Part shown: positions 8,669-17,179 of the stretch, one piece after another
How positions within the stretch are numbered: the first letter of the stretch is position 1
How the letters are laid out: each line of letters starts with the position of its first letter
NCBI GenBank assembly: GCA_945860895.1
Contig: CAMASK010000006.1
Span: 1 to 64,000 of the forward strand
Length of the DNA stretch: 64,000 nt
Direction: 5' to 3'
Origin: Bacteriovorax stolpii
Lineage (GTDB): Bacteria > Bdellovibrionota > Bacteriovoracia > Bacteriovoracales > Bacteriovoracaceae
Translations under genes and position numbers: made by a program
Notes under the pieces: generated by a model
Databases searched by the model: none
Told to the model about the DNA's origin: nothing
Seen by the model: only the letters and a program-made list of their open reading frames with translations

Positions 8669-9401
8669 TTAAAACTCCGGAAACATCTGATTTAAAATTA
8701 GCATAAGCGCGCATGACTTCTTTAATTTCAGCATCATTTCTTGAAATTTTAAACTGATACTTAAATAAGACCTGTTCCAAATTCTTAAACATAGGGTCAA
8801 GTTCGGGAAACTTCTCCAGATACTTCAGCTTTTGCTGCCACATTTTCACAACATCATCATATTCACTGCAATTTAATATTTCTGTCTTATATTTTTTCTT
8901 TGTCTCAATGATAGTTTTTTTTGATCGATTTTTACGAAAGTATAAATTTAGCGACAAACCAATGATGACCAAAATAGAAAGAAGCATGATCCATTGAAAA
9001 ATCTTCATTCGTTCGGGAATTTCAAATTCTCCCAGAAGAAAAGATTTACCACCCTTTGTTGGAATTATTTCCAGATCATTCCAGTGAACGTGGACCTCAT
9101 CTCCCTTTATAACTTCAATCAATTCTTTCCCAGTAGGAACAACGAGAAAGATGGCTTTTACTTGAGATTGTAATTTTCCTTCCTCTTCCTTGAACGAAGA
9201 GGAACTTAGTATATAAAGTGTTTTACTTAAATTTCTGCTTTGAAGAACAGGTAGAGAGACCTGTCCCTCCGATTCTTTTAGAATAAGTGTTCCCGCAATT
9301 ATCTCGCCTTGCCTTACGGAACTTTCCTCTGGAATAAATTCCAGACTAACTTTTGACCACGCTGATAAAGTAATGAATATAATTAAAAGTATATTTATCA
9401 C
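8658..9401 (-). CDS. Membrane-anchored protein of unknown function between DUF58 and batA
   Basis: I do not recognise a named family with certainty. The 247 residues start with a signal peptide (about 1-16, MINILLIIFITLSAWS). A periplasmic beta-rich part of about 110 residues follows, then one transmembrane helix (about residues 135-155, IMLLSILVIIGLSLNLYF) and a helical cytoplasmic tail with basic residues. The same position in MoxR-DUF58-VWA operons is often occupied by a small DUF4381-like or BatD-like membrane protein, and the topology fits. It overlaps DUF58 by 4 nt and batA by 11 nt, so it is certainly part of the operon. Confidence 0.75.
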   Translation of the reverse strand: MINILLIIFITLSAWSKVSLEFIPEESSVRQGEIIAGTLILKESEGQVSLPVLQSRNLSKTLYILSSSSFKEEEGKLQSQVKAIFLVVPTGKELIEVIKGDEVHVHWNDLEIIPTKGGKSFLLGEFEIPERMKIFQWIMLLSILVIIGLSLNLYFRKNRSKKTIIETKKKYKTEILNCSEYDDVVKMWQQKLKYLEKFPELDPMFKNLEQVLFKYQFKISRNDAEIKEVMRAYANFKSDVSGVLNGI

Positions 9402-10240
9402 ACTAGCTCTCTTACAAATTTTTCTAGATATCGTTCATCCACACCAATTTCTTTAAAACGTTCTTTTACAAACATTGGATTTTGGTCACTTCCCTTTAAA
9501 TCAGTCACCATGGACTTTCCTGTTAACGGATTTTTTGTTTTAAAAAGAAAAGGTAAGTTATTGTTCTTATCGATAGGTGAATATATTCTAAAACAATGCA
9601 TGTGCTTTTTATCGAGAAGCTTATCCCAAAGTTGCTTATCTTTTACCAGGCTTAAATCCCCCAAATAAATTACTTCTTTACGTCTTGCAAGTGCTGCTTT
9701 TATCTGAGCGATTTTTGATTCCTCATGCAGGTCATTTGAAATTGGCTTCTGACCATTAATAACTTTGCCATCGCCGTCTATTACTCCCAATTTTTCAAGT
9801 ACAGAAATAAAAAGAGTTAGGCCTTCTTTACCTTTTTTAGGAGGCAAATTGATAGTTTTTCCTGCCCAAACGACAACGCGGATAACATCATGAGTTTGTC
9901 CTGCCAGCAAATAGAGAAGTGCAACGATCTCTATCAATGCTTGAAGTTTCGACACTTCATTGTAGCCGTAAAACAGGGTCTGGCTTAAATCTAGAAATAC
10001 AACAATCTCTACATTTCGTTCTTCTTCAAAAGTTTTAATATATATATTTGAAGAACGCGCAGTTAATTTCCAATCAATAAAACGTACGTCATCCCCAGGT
10101 ACATAAACTTGATGCTCCCTAAACTGTAATCCCGATCCTCTAAAATGGGATTTTAACATCCCTGTTGCATAGGCATTGGAATTCTTGAAAATGTGAGACT
10201 GGATCATACCGACGACCCGCTCAATCTCTTTAAGATTCAT
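9398..10240 (-). CDS. DUF58 domain protein
   Basis: DUF58 proteins accompany MoxR ATPases and VWA proteins; the domain itself resembles a VWA fold. Seen: the family signature from GSGLQFREHQVYVPGDD through RFIDWKLTARS (about residues 30-62) and a following EEER...IVVFLDLSQT stretch equivalent to a degenerate MIDAS. There is no transmembrane helix, so the protein is predicted cytoplasmic. The 280 residues are normal for the short form. It overlaps the next gene by 4 nt and follows moxR by one base. Function in this organism is inferred only from the operon. Confidence 0.9.
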   Translation of the reverse strand: MNLKEIERVVGMIQSHIFKNSNAYATGMLKSHFRGSGLQFREHQVYVPGDDVRFIDWKLTARSSNIYIKTFEEERNVEIVVFLDLSQTLFYGYNEVSKLQALIEIVALLYLLAGQTHDVIRVVVWAGKTINLPPKKGKEGLTLFISVLEKLGVIDGDGKVINGQKPISNDLHEESKIAQIKAALARRKEVIYLGDLSLVKDKQLWDKLLDKKHMHCFRIYSPIDKNNNLPFLFKTKNPLTGKSMVTDLKGSDQNPMFVKERFKEIGVDERYLEKFVRELV

Positions 10241-10241
10241 A

Positions 10242-11186
10242 TCAAATTACACTCGTAGCAATTATACTTACTAAATTTCGGGTATTGATTTTGTCTATCT
10301 GGGCCTCATAAGATGCTATGACCCGGTGACCAAGCACAGAAGGAACAATTGATAAGACATGATCTGGAGAGACGAAGTCTTTACCATCCATAAAAGCTTT
10401 AAATTTAGCTATTTTATACAACCAAATGGAAGCTCTTGGTGAAGCACCAGCTACCAGTGCACCTTCGTATTTCTTAGGAAAATACTTATTGCCTGGTCTG
10501 GTTGCATGGACCATTCTGATGATCATATCCTTCATTTTTTCATCAACGTAAATCATTTCAACTTTTTCTTTTAATTCAAAAAGATCTTGCTGATTAATTA
10601 AAGCCTTCAAATCTAGTTCTTGCGATTTTATTCCAAGAATACTTTTTTCAGATTCAAAATCTGGATAATCTACGGAAATTTTCATCATAAAACGATCCAG
10701 TTGTGCTTCAGGTAAATTATAAGTCCCTTCCTGCTCAATCGGATTTTGTGTAGCTAGAACAACGAATGGACTTGGAAGCTTATGCGTTTTATCACCTATG
10801 GTAACTTGCTTTTCCGCCATGGCTTCAAGAAGGGCAGCCTGTACTTTAGCTGGTGAACGGTTGATTTCATCTGCCAAAACGAGCTGAGTGAAAATAGGGC
10901 CCAACTTAGTCGTAAACTCCTGTTTCTGTTGGTTGTACATCATCGTTCCGATCAAATCCGAGGGAAGCAAATCCGGAGTAAATTGAATTCTTTGAAAATG
11001 CAGATCACAGATTTTACTCATTACAGAAACACTTAAAGTCTTACCCAAACCTGGCATCCCTTCAATCAATAGGTGCCCTTCGCAAACTAAGGCTGCAATG
11101 ATGGATTCAAGTAATTCATCTTGTCCAAATACTGTCGTCTTGGCGTGTTTCAAAACGGTATTAACTTTTTCTCTAAGATTACTCAT
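10242..11186 (-). CDS. moxR: MoxR-family AAA+ ATPase
   Basis: AAA+ chaperone-like ATPase. Seen: Walker A GMPGLGKT (about residues 42-49), Walker B VLADEINRSPAKVQAALLEA, sensor 1 ATQNPIEQEGTYNLPEAQ with the following LDRF arginine, and a C-terminal lid with GASPRAS. I place the start at the ATG at 11186 rather than 31 codons upstream. This ATG follows the rlmI stop by 2 nt, has a GGAG Shine-Dalgarno and removes an extension unlike any MoxR. It is the first ATPase gene of the Bat operon and probably remodels complexes containing the downstream VWA proteins; this role is inferred from the general MoxR-VWA partnership. Confidence 0.95.
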   Translation of the reverse strand: MSNLREKVNTVLKHAKTTVFGQDELLESIIAALVCEGHLLIEGMPGLGKTLSVSVMSKICDLHFQRIQFTPDLLPSDLIGTMMYNQQKQEFTTKLGPIFTQLVLADEINRSPAKVQAALLEAMAEKQVTIGDKTHKLPSPFVVLATQNPIEQEGTYNLPEAQLDRFMMKISVDYPDFESEKSILGIKSQELDLKALINQQDLFELKEKVEMIYVDEKMKDMIIRMVHATRPGNKYFPKKYEGALVAGASPRASIWLYKIAKFKAFMDGKDFVSPDHVLSIVPSVLGHRVIASYEAQIDKINTRNLVSIIATSVI

Positions 11187-11188
11187 AT

Positions 11189-12385
11189 TTATGACTCCAT
11201 TAAGTAGAAATAACTTTTTATATAATTTGCTTTCTCCATGAGTGAAGCTACAGGGTGATCCCATCCTTGAATTCCACAATAGAGAAGCTGAATTTTTTTA
11301 TTTTCTTTATTAGCTGCATCCAGAATGTTTTTCTGAAATTCTTCATGACTTACATAATGTGTGCAAGAAGAAAACGCCACAACTGCACCAGGACTCGCTG
11401 CCTTCATAACTTTTCTATGCAGTTTACTGTAACCTTCAAGCGCCTGATCTTTTTGATTAAGGCTCTTAGCAAAGGCTGGTGGATCGCATAGGATTAAATC
11501 GAATGTTTGTTTTTTTGAAATAGCAGCATCCAGGAATTTAAACACATCTGACCTGAAGAACAATCCTCTCCCTTCAAATCCATTGAGCTCCAGGCCCGCA
11601 TTGATTTCATTTTCAAAATCACCTTGGTCAACGAAGCTAACTTTTTTTACTCCAGCCTTTAAAGCACTAATTCCCCAAGCTCCGGCATAACAAAAAAGAT
11701 CTGTGGCGTGTTCAAATTTTTGATTTAAGCGACCCAGCAATTGAATAAGTTGGTATCTGTTTTCTCTGTGATCATAATAGAAACCAACTTTTTGCAAAAC
11801 TTCTGAGCGGATAAAAAACTTGAGCCCATTCTCTTCAATCTCAAGAGATGGTACCGGCTCGGTGTCGTAAGTGGGGAGCAACTCTTTCTCCCGGTATTTG
11901 GCATTGTCTAACATAAAGGCTTCACCACTGATAAGTGATTCTACTGTAGATTTTATTAAGTTCCTATAGCGGTCTATGCCAGCGGTATTAATTTGAATGA
12001 TCGCCTTGTCGTTAAATTGGTCAATAATTAGTCCTGGCAATCCATCCGATATGCCATAAAAAATTCGGGCAGCTCTTTGGTAGCTATTAAAATATTGTCT
12101 ACGATTAAAGGCTTTCGTTAATACTGATCTGAGAAAATTTTCTACTGAAAATTCTGAAATTTTTTGGGCATCAACTTCAGCGACGAGATAAATACAAACA
12201 AACTTTTCCTCTATAATGGGGTTAACAAATCCGATCATTGCTAAAGGCAATGTCGGATGAGTGAAGGAACACCATTCCCCTGGTGAAAGAGACTTTATCG
12301 ACTCTTCAACATCACTTTGTTTCAATTCTTTGTGGTGAGCCTTAACTTTATTAAGTCCACCTTTGGCCAATAACAATGATCTCAA
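11189..12385 (-). CDS. rlmI: Class I SAM-dependent rRNA methyltransferase, RlmI-like
   Basis: Predicted 23S rRNA cytosine-5 methyltransferase (RlmI makes m5C1962 in E. coli). Seen: an N-terminal PUA-like region (about 1-75), a central RlmI-type segment (SDGLPGLIIDQF), the SAM site FCYAGAWG (about residues 232-239), the catalytic-loop motif LCDPPAFAKS and a late SSCTHYVS block. The last holds the cysteine position used by the m5C family. The 398 residues match the family. The first codon is TTG at 12385; no ATG fits the PUA start better. A sigma-70-like promoter lies 31-58 nt upstream, and moxR follows after 2 nt, so this gene heads the nine-gene operon down to aroE. Confidence 0.9.
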   Translation of the reverse strand: MRSLLLAKGGLNKVKAHHKELKQSDVEESIKSLSPGEWCSFTHPTLPLAMIGFVNPIIEEKFVCIYLVAEVDAQKISEFSVENFLRSVLTKAFNRRQYFNSYQRAARIFYGISDGLPGLIIDQFNDKAIIQINTAGIDRYRNLIKSTVESLISGEAFMLDNAKYREKELLPTYDTEPVPSLEIEENGLKFFIRSEVLQKVGFYYDHRENRYQLIQLLGRLNQKFEHATDLFCYAGAWGISALKAGVKKVSFVDQGDFENEINAGLELNGFEGRGLFFRSDVFKFLDAAISKKQTFDLILCDPPAFAKSLNQKDQALEGYSKLHRKVMKAASPGAVVAFSSCTHYVSHEEFQKNILDAANKENKKIQLLYCGIQGWDHPVASLMEKANYIKSYFYLMES

Positions 12386-12415
12386 GCGAAGCCCTGCTGC
12401 TAAAGTTGTTTTGTT

Positions 12416-12443
12416 ATTATAACAGCTTAGAAAGGGCTCTCAA
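12416..12443 (-). promoter_or_regulatory. Sigma-70-type promoter for the rlmI-moxR-bat-ribF-aroE operon
   Basis: On the minus strand a -35 TTGAGA (12438-12443) and a perfect -10 TATAAT (12416-12421) are separated by 16 bp. Transcription would begin near 12409, giving a leader of about 24 nt before the rlmI TTG. The -10 lies inside a 13-bp palindrome (TGTTATTATAACA, 12412-12424) that could act as an operator. Confidence 0.7.
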
Positions 12444-12458
12444 CAATGATAAAGGGTT

Positions 12459-15400
12459 TTATCTCTTAGAAGTGTTTTGGTCGGGGTTTAATTCAAGGGA
12501 TTTAAAAGATTCATCAAGAAATTGGATCAATTTCTCACGGTGATTAAGGAAAAGCTCATCCATCATTTCTTTCAAACGATAACCTTCAACATTCTTTTCA
12601 CCTAAAAACTCTATTAGAAGTGAAACAGTCAATTTATCTTTTGAATTGCCCAGAGCACTTTGGAACCAAGCCTTGAGGGATTCCCATTTTGTATCGCCTG
12701 GTGAAAAAATCGCCTGGAATGTTTCAAGCCAATTAAGATCAGTCTCAAAATGGTTCATGTTAATTAGCTGATTTATAAACAAACTGATTCTTTCAATAAA
12801 ACTTTCATTTTTTAATAATATTTTCAAATCTTTTAGATCAATCAGTCCTGAATTTGATAATTCCCCTACCAGACGATTCAATGCTTCCTGATTGATGATT
12901 AGACTATCTAAAAGCTTATTAACTAATTTTAAAAGTTCTTTTTTATCTTCTACTTTTGTCATTATCATTTTTATTTCAGGCCACATTTCAATTGATAATT
13001 CAAAAAGAGAGGCTATTTTTTCCAGATTTGGATTACTTATTTTTACATCAGAAAAAATCAAAATTGATTTAAGTGCAATCTCTTCGAGATATTTTTGCTC
13101 TTCGGGATTAGCAGTAGCAGCAAGATCGATTAAATCACTCATCAGTAGATTTAATTGATTCCTATCCGCGTCTAAATATTTGTCAAGTACAAATTGTTGA
13201 GCATTTTGTAATTTAGATATTTCATGGCGACCAATGAGATTTTTATTTATCTTCTTAAAATCATTGGTATCTAATTCACTTAATTCACTATCAAAGTGAG
13301 ATCGTACAAAACTTGATAAATGTCTTAACCCAGACATCCTGGTGACTTGAGTTAAAAATTGTCCATTATGACCTTCCACAATTGATCCTTTTGGAATCTG
13401 ATAAGGGTTAAAGTCTTGGGTAGAAAGCTTAGATGATTCACCTACGGCAGCCAGCAAGCTTTGAATGAATGGGCCATAGCTTTGTTTAGTTCCATTTGCC
13501 TGGTCAAATTCATCTGACAACTCAACAAGTGACCAATATGTATTACGGACATTTTTGAGTTTTGTTTTTGTCTCACGAGGAAAAGTATGCAGACCTCTAA
13601 ATAAGCCACCAGATTGTTGCATCATTTTTAGTAAATTTTCTTTAGCAATAACATCCTGCCTATACTGATCGGCACCGGCAACGGCATTTTTAAAATAAGA
13701 ACCATAGAAATTATTTATGAAAGCTATATCCCGAATCACAACCTCAAGCCGATCAATGGTAGTACCCTTTACTTTTTTGGTACCTGTATCGCTATGATAC
13801 AAGAATTCTTTTGATGTTTTCTCAGATGAGAGATCGTATAAAAATCTTATTGCTTCATCAATCGAAGCCTTATGATTACTCTTCTTACTTTTTTTGAATG
13901 GTAAATCAATACCACCTTGGGGATGAATCCATTTTATTAATTCTCCTCCGAGGCTTTTACCATTTTCATTTTTTCTTTTGATTATACGTAAAATCTGGAT
14001 TGTTCCATCTTTTAAGTCCTGCCTTGAAAGACAAGGATTTGCACCAATGTCAGCTCTTAGGGCTTCACAAGAAACAAATAAAGGATTTATCTGAATATAA
14101 GGCTTAGCTTTTTTAATTAATGTAAATCCATCTAAAGTTATCTGATTAAGCTGTTCATCGTTATGGTTGTTGAAAAAAAACTTTAATCGAGACTCAAGAG
14201 AAATTGCCTGATTTATCGATGCATAGACTCCTGAGAATTGATGAAATGTTTCAAGTAATTGTGGATGTGTTAAAACTCGGTGAATCTCTACTAGATTATT
14301 TTTAATTCCTTTTGAACCATTTTCCGAAGTCAGAATCATATTGGCCTGAACCGCACTAGAAAATATAAATTGAAGCATTCCAGGAGACCAGACCCCCGTT
14401 GCAGAATGAAAATCTCCAACCTGGTAATGGTCTTGAAAATACTTATTAGAGGCATTCATCCATAAATAAATTTGGCCAACAAATCCAACATTGCCTAAAA
14501 CTTTGAGGCAAGACTCTGGTAAGTTATTGACTAAGTTATAGTAACTGGAATCTTGTTCATAAGCTTCTGCCAATGAATTGAAACAAACTCTAGTCAATTT
14601 AGAATTAAGCTTCGTATCTTGCGTTTCAACATAAGTCATTATGGGAAGTGAGTTTTCCATTAACGGAGCTTGAATGGCATTTTTTTTCAAGTCTGAATTT
14701 CTTGTCAAGATTTCTACAAATTGAAATATTCCCTCGTCGGATAGGAACTTAGTTAAATCTGACTGCACATTTTCTTGTGAAAAAGTTTTAATCAAATATC
14801 GTAAGTTTTTCCGAAAATCCTCGCTTCTTAGTGAATTTTCCATGGAAGGAGTAAATTCGGGGAATGAAACCATTATATTTTCGGCAAAATTCATAACCTG
14901 AGAAGTATTAATTTCTTCACTCAACAAAAGTCCAATAAATGAAATAAAAGAATCTTTCTGTTGGGCGGACAGACCTTGCCACAATTTTGACCAAGACTTA
15001 AACCACTGGCCTGTCTTGCTGTTATTATATTGAAGGTCATTTATTAACCCTGAGATTGCTTCAAGATCACTTTTGTCCAAACGAGCAACAACTTCGTAAA
15101 GTGATTTAACGAATTCCGTATCATTTCCTCTTGATTCAAGATCAAGAAGAATTTCCCTTAGTGCACCAAAACTATTTGAGGATAAGAATGATAAAAACTC
15201 AAAACGATTATCCCCAAATATGACATGAATATTTTTCAGAAATGTGTAGTCATGATGGGAAGTTATTGCCATGAAGGCATGTTTCAATATCTTATAAAAA
15301 GAATCGAGTCCTTGTTGCTGGTCTTTTTCTTCGCAAAACCCTTGAAACGCGAGATATTTTGACATTCCATGGAGAAGAACACTTTCAAAACTCTCATAGG

Positions 15401-16304
15401 AATCAAATTTCAAGGCATCTATTTTATGTTTTAGGTCTTGTCCCACATTCACTGTGAAATCTGTAGTGTTTGCCCTGTTCGTGCATTTAATTTTATTATC
15501 AATACTTTTCTTTAAAAATGAGACATCTTTAAAAAAATCTGGCTCTTCTAAAATATCAAGGAGTACTCGTAAATCACCATTAATCCCTTCCTGAGCCCAG
15601 CTTTGTAAAACAGAATCTTTATTGTGTATGATTTTTGCGAGATGATCCCAATTTCCTGGACCCATTTTATTGGATAGATCCTCAAACATTCTCCCGATAC
15701 GAACAACTAAATTGGACTTATCTTCTTCGCTTAAAAGCTCATTAATTTGTTTTTTCTTTTTTTCGTAAGTTTTAGCTATGTTTTTAATTGCACGAATTGT
15801 TTTTAAATTTTCATTATTGGATGGGGATAAAACTTGCATAAATATTGCTCTTTCATCCGGATCTAGACTCAGGCCCTCAAGAGCTTGCGTTAACTGAAAC
15901 ATTATTCTGTGATCGGCTAAACTTTTTTCTAAAAATATTGCTAACTGATTCAACTCACCATTTAGCTGTGCTTGTGCTACCAACTCAAAAAATGCTTTTC
16001 TTTTTTTATGAGAAATGAAGAATGAATCGTTTATTACTTTAAGGACGTTATCTATTTTAGTTTGGTCAGCATTTTTCAAGGTCAAATTTAGGTTACTAAA
16101 TTTTTTACTCCATCCCGAACATTCAAAAATATTCAATAGATTTTTTTTGCTTAGGACTTGCCCTTCAAAAAACATCTCTGAACAAGCAACTTTTATAGTT
16201 TGACGGGGAATTGTTGAATTCTTTATTGGCGCAGGCTTTTGGCCGGTACACGATTGTACCAGGATAAACATTCCAAATATTAGGATCTGAAGAGAAGGCT
16301 TCAT
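12459..16304 (-). CDS. Giant predicted lipoprotein of unknown function (1281 residues)
   Basis: I do not recognise this protein. It begins with a lipoprotein signal peptide with lipobox LVQS-C (Cys19), so the mature protein should be lipid-anchored in the cell envelope. The remainder is mostly helical with many leucine/phenylalanine-rich amphipathic segments (for example repeated blocks like LVNKLLDSL and LLSDEDKSN). No enzymatic motif, no further membrane helix and few cysteines are visible. It looks like a large alpha-solenoid or extended scaffold, but that is inference from composition. Long orphan lipoproteins are common in Bdellovibrio-like predators. It is a single gene: a promoter gap of 72 bp lies upstream and the rlmI promoter downstream. 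The ATG has no Shine-Dalgarno but is preceded directly by an inverted repeat. Confidence 0.85.
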   Translation of the reverse strand: MKPSLQILIFGMFILVQSCTGQKPAPIKNSTIPRQTIKVACSEMFFEGQVLSKKNLLNIFECSGWSKKFSNLNLTLKNADQTKIDNVLKVINDSFFISHKKRKAFFELVAQAQLNGELNQLAIFLEKSLADHRIMFQLTQALEGLSLDPDERAIFMQVLSPSNNENLKTIRAIKNIAKTYEKKKKQINELLSEEDKSNLVVRIGRMFEDLSNKMGPGNWDHLAKIIHNKDSVLQSWAQEGINGDLRVLLDILEEPDFFKDVSFLKKSIDNKIKCTNRANTTDFTVNVGQDLKHKIDALKFDSYESFESVLLHGMSKYLAFQGFCEEKDQQQGLDSFYKILKHAFMAITSHHDYTFLKNIHVIFGDNRFEFLSFLSSNSFGALREILLDLESRGNDTEFVKSLYEVVARLDKSDLEAISGLINDLQYNNSKTGQWFKSWSKLWQGLSAQQKDSFISFIGLLLSEEINTSQVMNFAENIMVSFPEFTPSMENSLRSEDFRKNLRYLIKTFSQENVQSDLTKFLSDEGIFQFVEILTRNSDLKKNAIQAPLMENSLPIMTYVETQDTKLNSKLTRVCFNSLAEAYEQDSSYYNLVNNLPESCLKVLGNVGFVGQIYLWMNASNKYFQDHYQVGDFHSATGVWSPGMLQFIFSSAVQANMILTSENGSKGIKNNLVEIHRVLTHPQLLETFHQFSGVYASINQAISLESRLKFFFNNHNDEQLNQITLDGFTLIKKAKPYIQINPLFVSCEALRADIGANPCLSRQDLKDGTIQILRIIKRKNENGKSLGGELIKWIHPQGGIDLPFKKSKKSNHKASIDEAIRFLYDLSSEKTSKEFLYHSDTGTKKVKGTTIDRLEVVIRDIAFINNFYGSYFKNAVAGADQYRQDVIAKENLLKMMQQSGGLFRGLHTFPRETKTKLKNVRNTYWSLVELSDEFDQANGTKQSYGPFIQSLLAAVGESSKLSTQDFNPYQIPKGSIVEGHNGQFLTQVTRMSGLRHLSSFVRSHFDSELSELDTNDFKKINKNLIGRHEISKLQNAQQFVLDKYLDADRNQLNLLMSDLIDLAATANPEEQKYLEEIALKSILIFSDVKISNPNLEKIASLFELSIEMWPEIKMIMTKVEDKKELLKLVNKLLDSLIINQEALNRLVGELSNSGLIDLKDLKILLKNESFIERISLFINQLINMNHFETDLNWLETFQAIFSPGDTKWESLKAWFQSALGNSKDKLTVSLLIEFLGEKNVEGYRLKEMMDELFLNHREKLIQFLDESFKSLELNPDQNTSKR

Positions 16305-16320
16305 ATGGTATTTTTACCAT
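16305..16320. repeat. Inverted repeat abutting the start codon of the giant lipoprotein gene
   Basis: ATGGTA-TTTT-TACCAT: a perfect 6-bp stem with a 4-nt loop ends exactly at the base before the ATG (16304, minus strand). In the mRNA this hairpin would occupy the ribosome-binding position, and no Shine-Dalgarno is visible there. Confidence 0.6.
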
Positions 16321-16376
16321 CTGAATGTAAGCAGCTGAGAATTATGGTCCTTAACTATGTAGAAATTACAGATTGT

Positions 16377-17177
16377 CTAAAGACTAGTCTTAGTCCCTTC
16401 ACTCAGGAAGAACTTCATGGCATCTCCAGTGTTAATCTTGTAATTTTTAAGCTCTATCGTTTCACCTGAATTCAATGGTTTAACTCCGCCGCTTTCAAGT
16501 TTTTGTTCTATAGATGTCTTGATCTTGGCCAGGACTCCTATGCCCTGTGAACTGGCATATGTGAGCTCTTTTCGACTAATAATGACCTGACCATTTTCAC
16601 CTGCACTGGTAGTTTGAGATTTAAGCACCCATTTACCATCAGAAAATGAATCTTTTTCATATTTGGGGGTAATTATCAAAGTACCGACGGGCTTTTTGGC
16701 GATAACCTCAATGATTTTATCCTGATTATCAAACCTCAAAGTAAAAGATGGTATCAAAGCTATGCCCGTCGTATCTTGCGCGATTAATTCCTTAGGATTG
16801 GCCGTGGAAATGATCTTATAACCAGCAAAACGATTTAAAGTCGCAACAGGCAGAAGGTTATCCATCATTGAAAGTATTGTTGATTTAAGTTCTTCTTTAA
16901 CTTCTTTAAAGCCTTCCGGCATTCCATGAATTTCAATGGCAATTCTTTCGGGATTAGCTGTCCAATAGGTTCTAAAATAGATTTTCTCAATTTCACCAAA
17001 AATTAACTGATCATTAATCTGTTTTGTTATTTTCGGACTTTCAATATCAACCACGAAATCTTTAATTCCTTTAGTTTTTAAAGAATAAACTTTAGCATCA
17101 AAATTCTTTAGGTAAGTTGATGGATCTTGGGACCATGCTGATAAAGATAAGAGTGTTAATAAAACAAATATTTTCAT
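16377..17177 (-). CDS. Secreted protein of unknown function
   Basis: I do not recognise the family. The protein has a signal peptide (MKIFVLLTLLSLSAWS, about residues 1-16) and about 250 mature residues of mixed beta-rich character, with no transmembrane helix, cysteine or catalytic motif. A LolA-like or other periplasmic lipid-binding fold is conceivable from the beta-rich outline, but I see no diagnostic motif. The start is the ATG at 17177: it gives the signal peptide directly, follows the upstream rqcH-like stop by 2 nt and has AAGGA upstream. An in-frame upstream start would add 14 residues inside the preceding gene. It is probably co-transcribed with the RqcH-like gene. Confidence 0.75.
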   Translation of the reverse strand: MKIFVLLTLLSLSAWSQDPSTYLKNFDAKVYSLKTKGIKDFVVDIESPKITKQINDQLIFGEIEKIYFRTYWTANPERIAIEIHGMPEGFKEVKEELKSTILSMMDNLLPVATLNRFAGYKIISTANPKELIAQDTTGIALIPSFTLRFDNQDKIIEVIAKKPVGTLIITPKYEKDSFSDGKWVLKSQTTSAGENGQVIISRKELTYASSQGIGVLAKIKTSIEQKLESGGVKPLNSGETIELKNYKINTGDAMKFFLSEGTKTSL

Positions 17178-17179
17178 AA

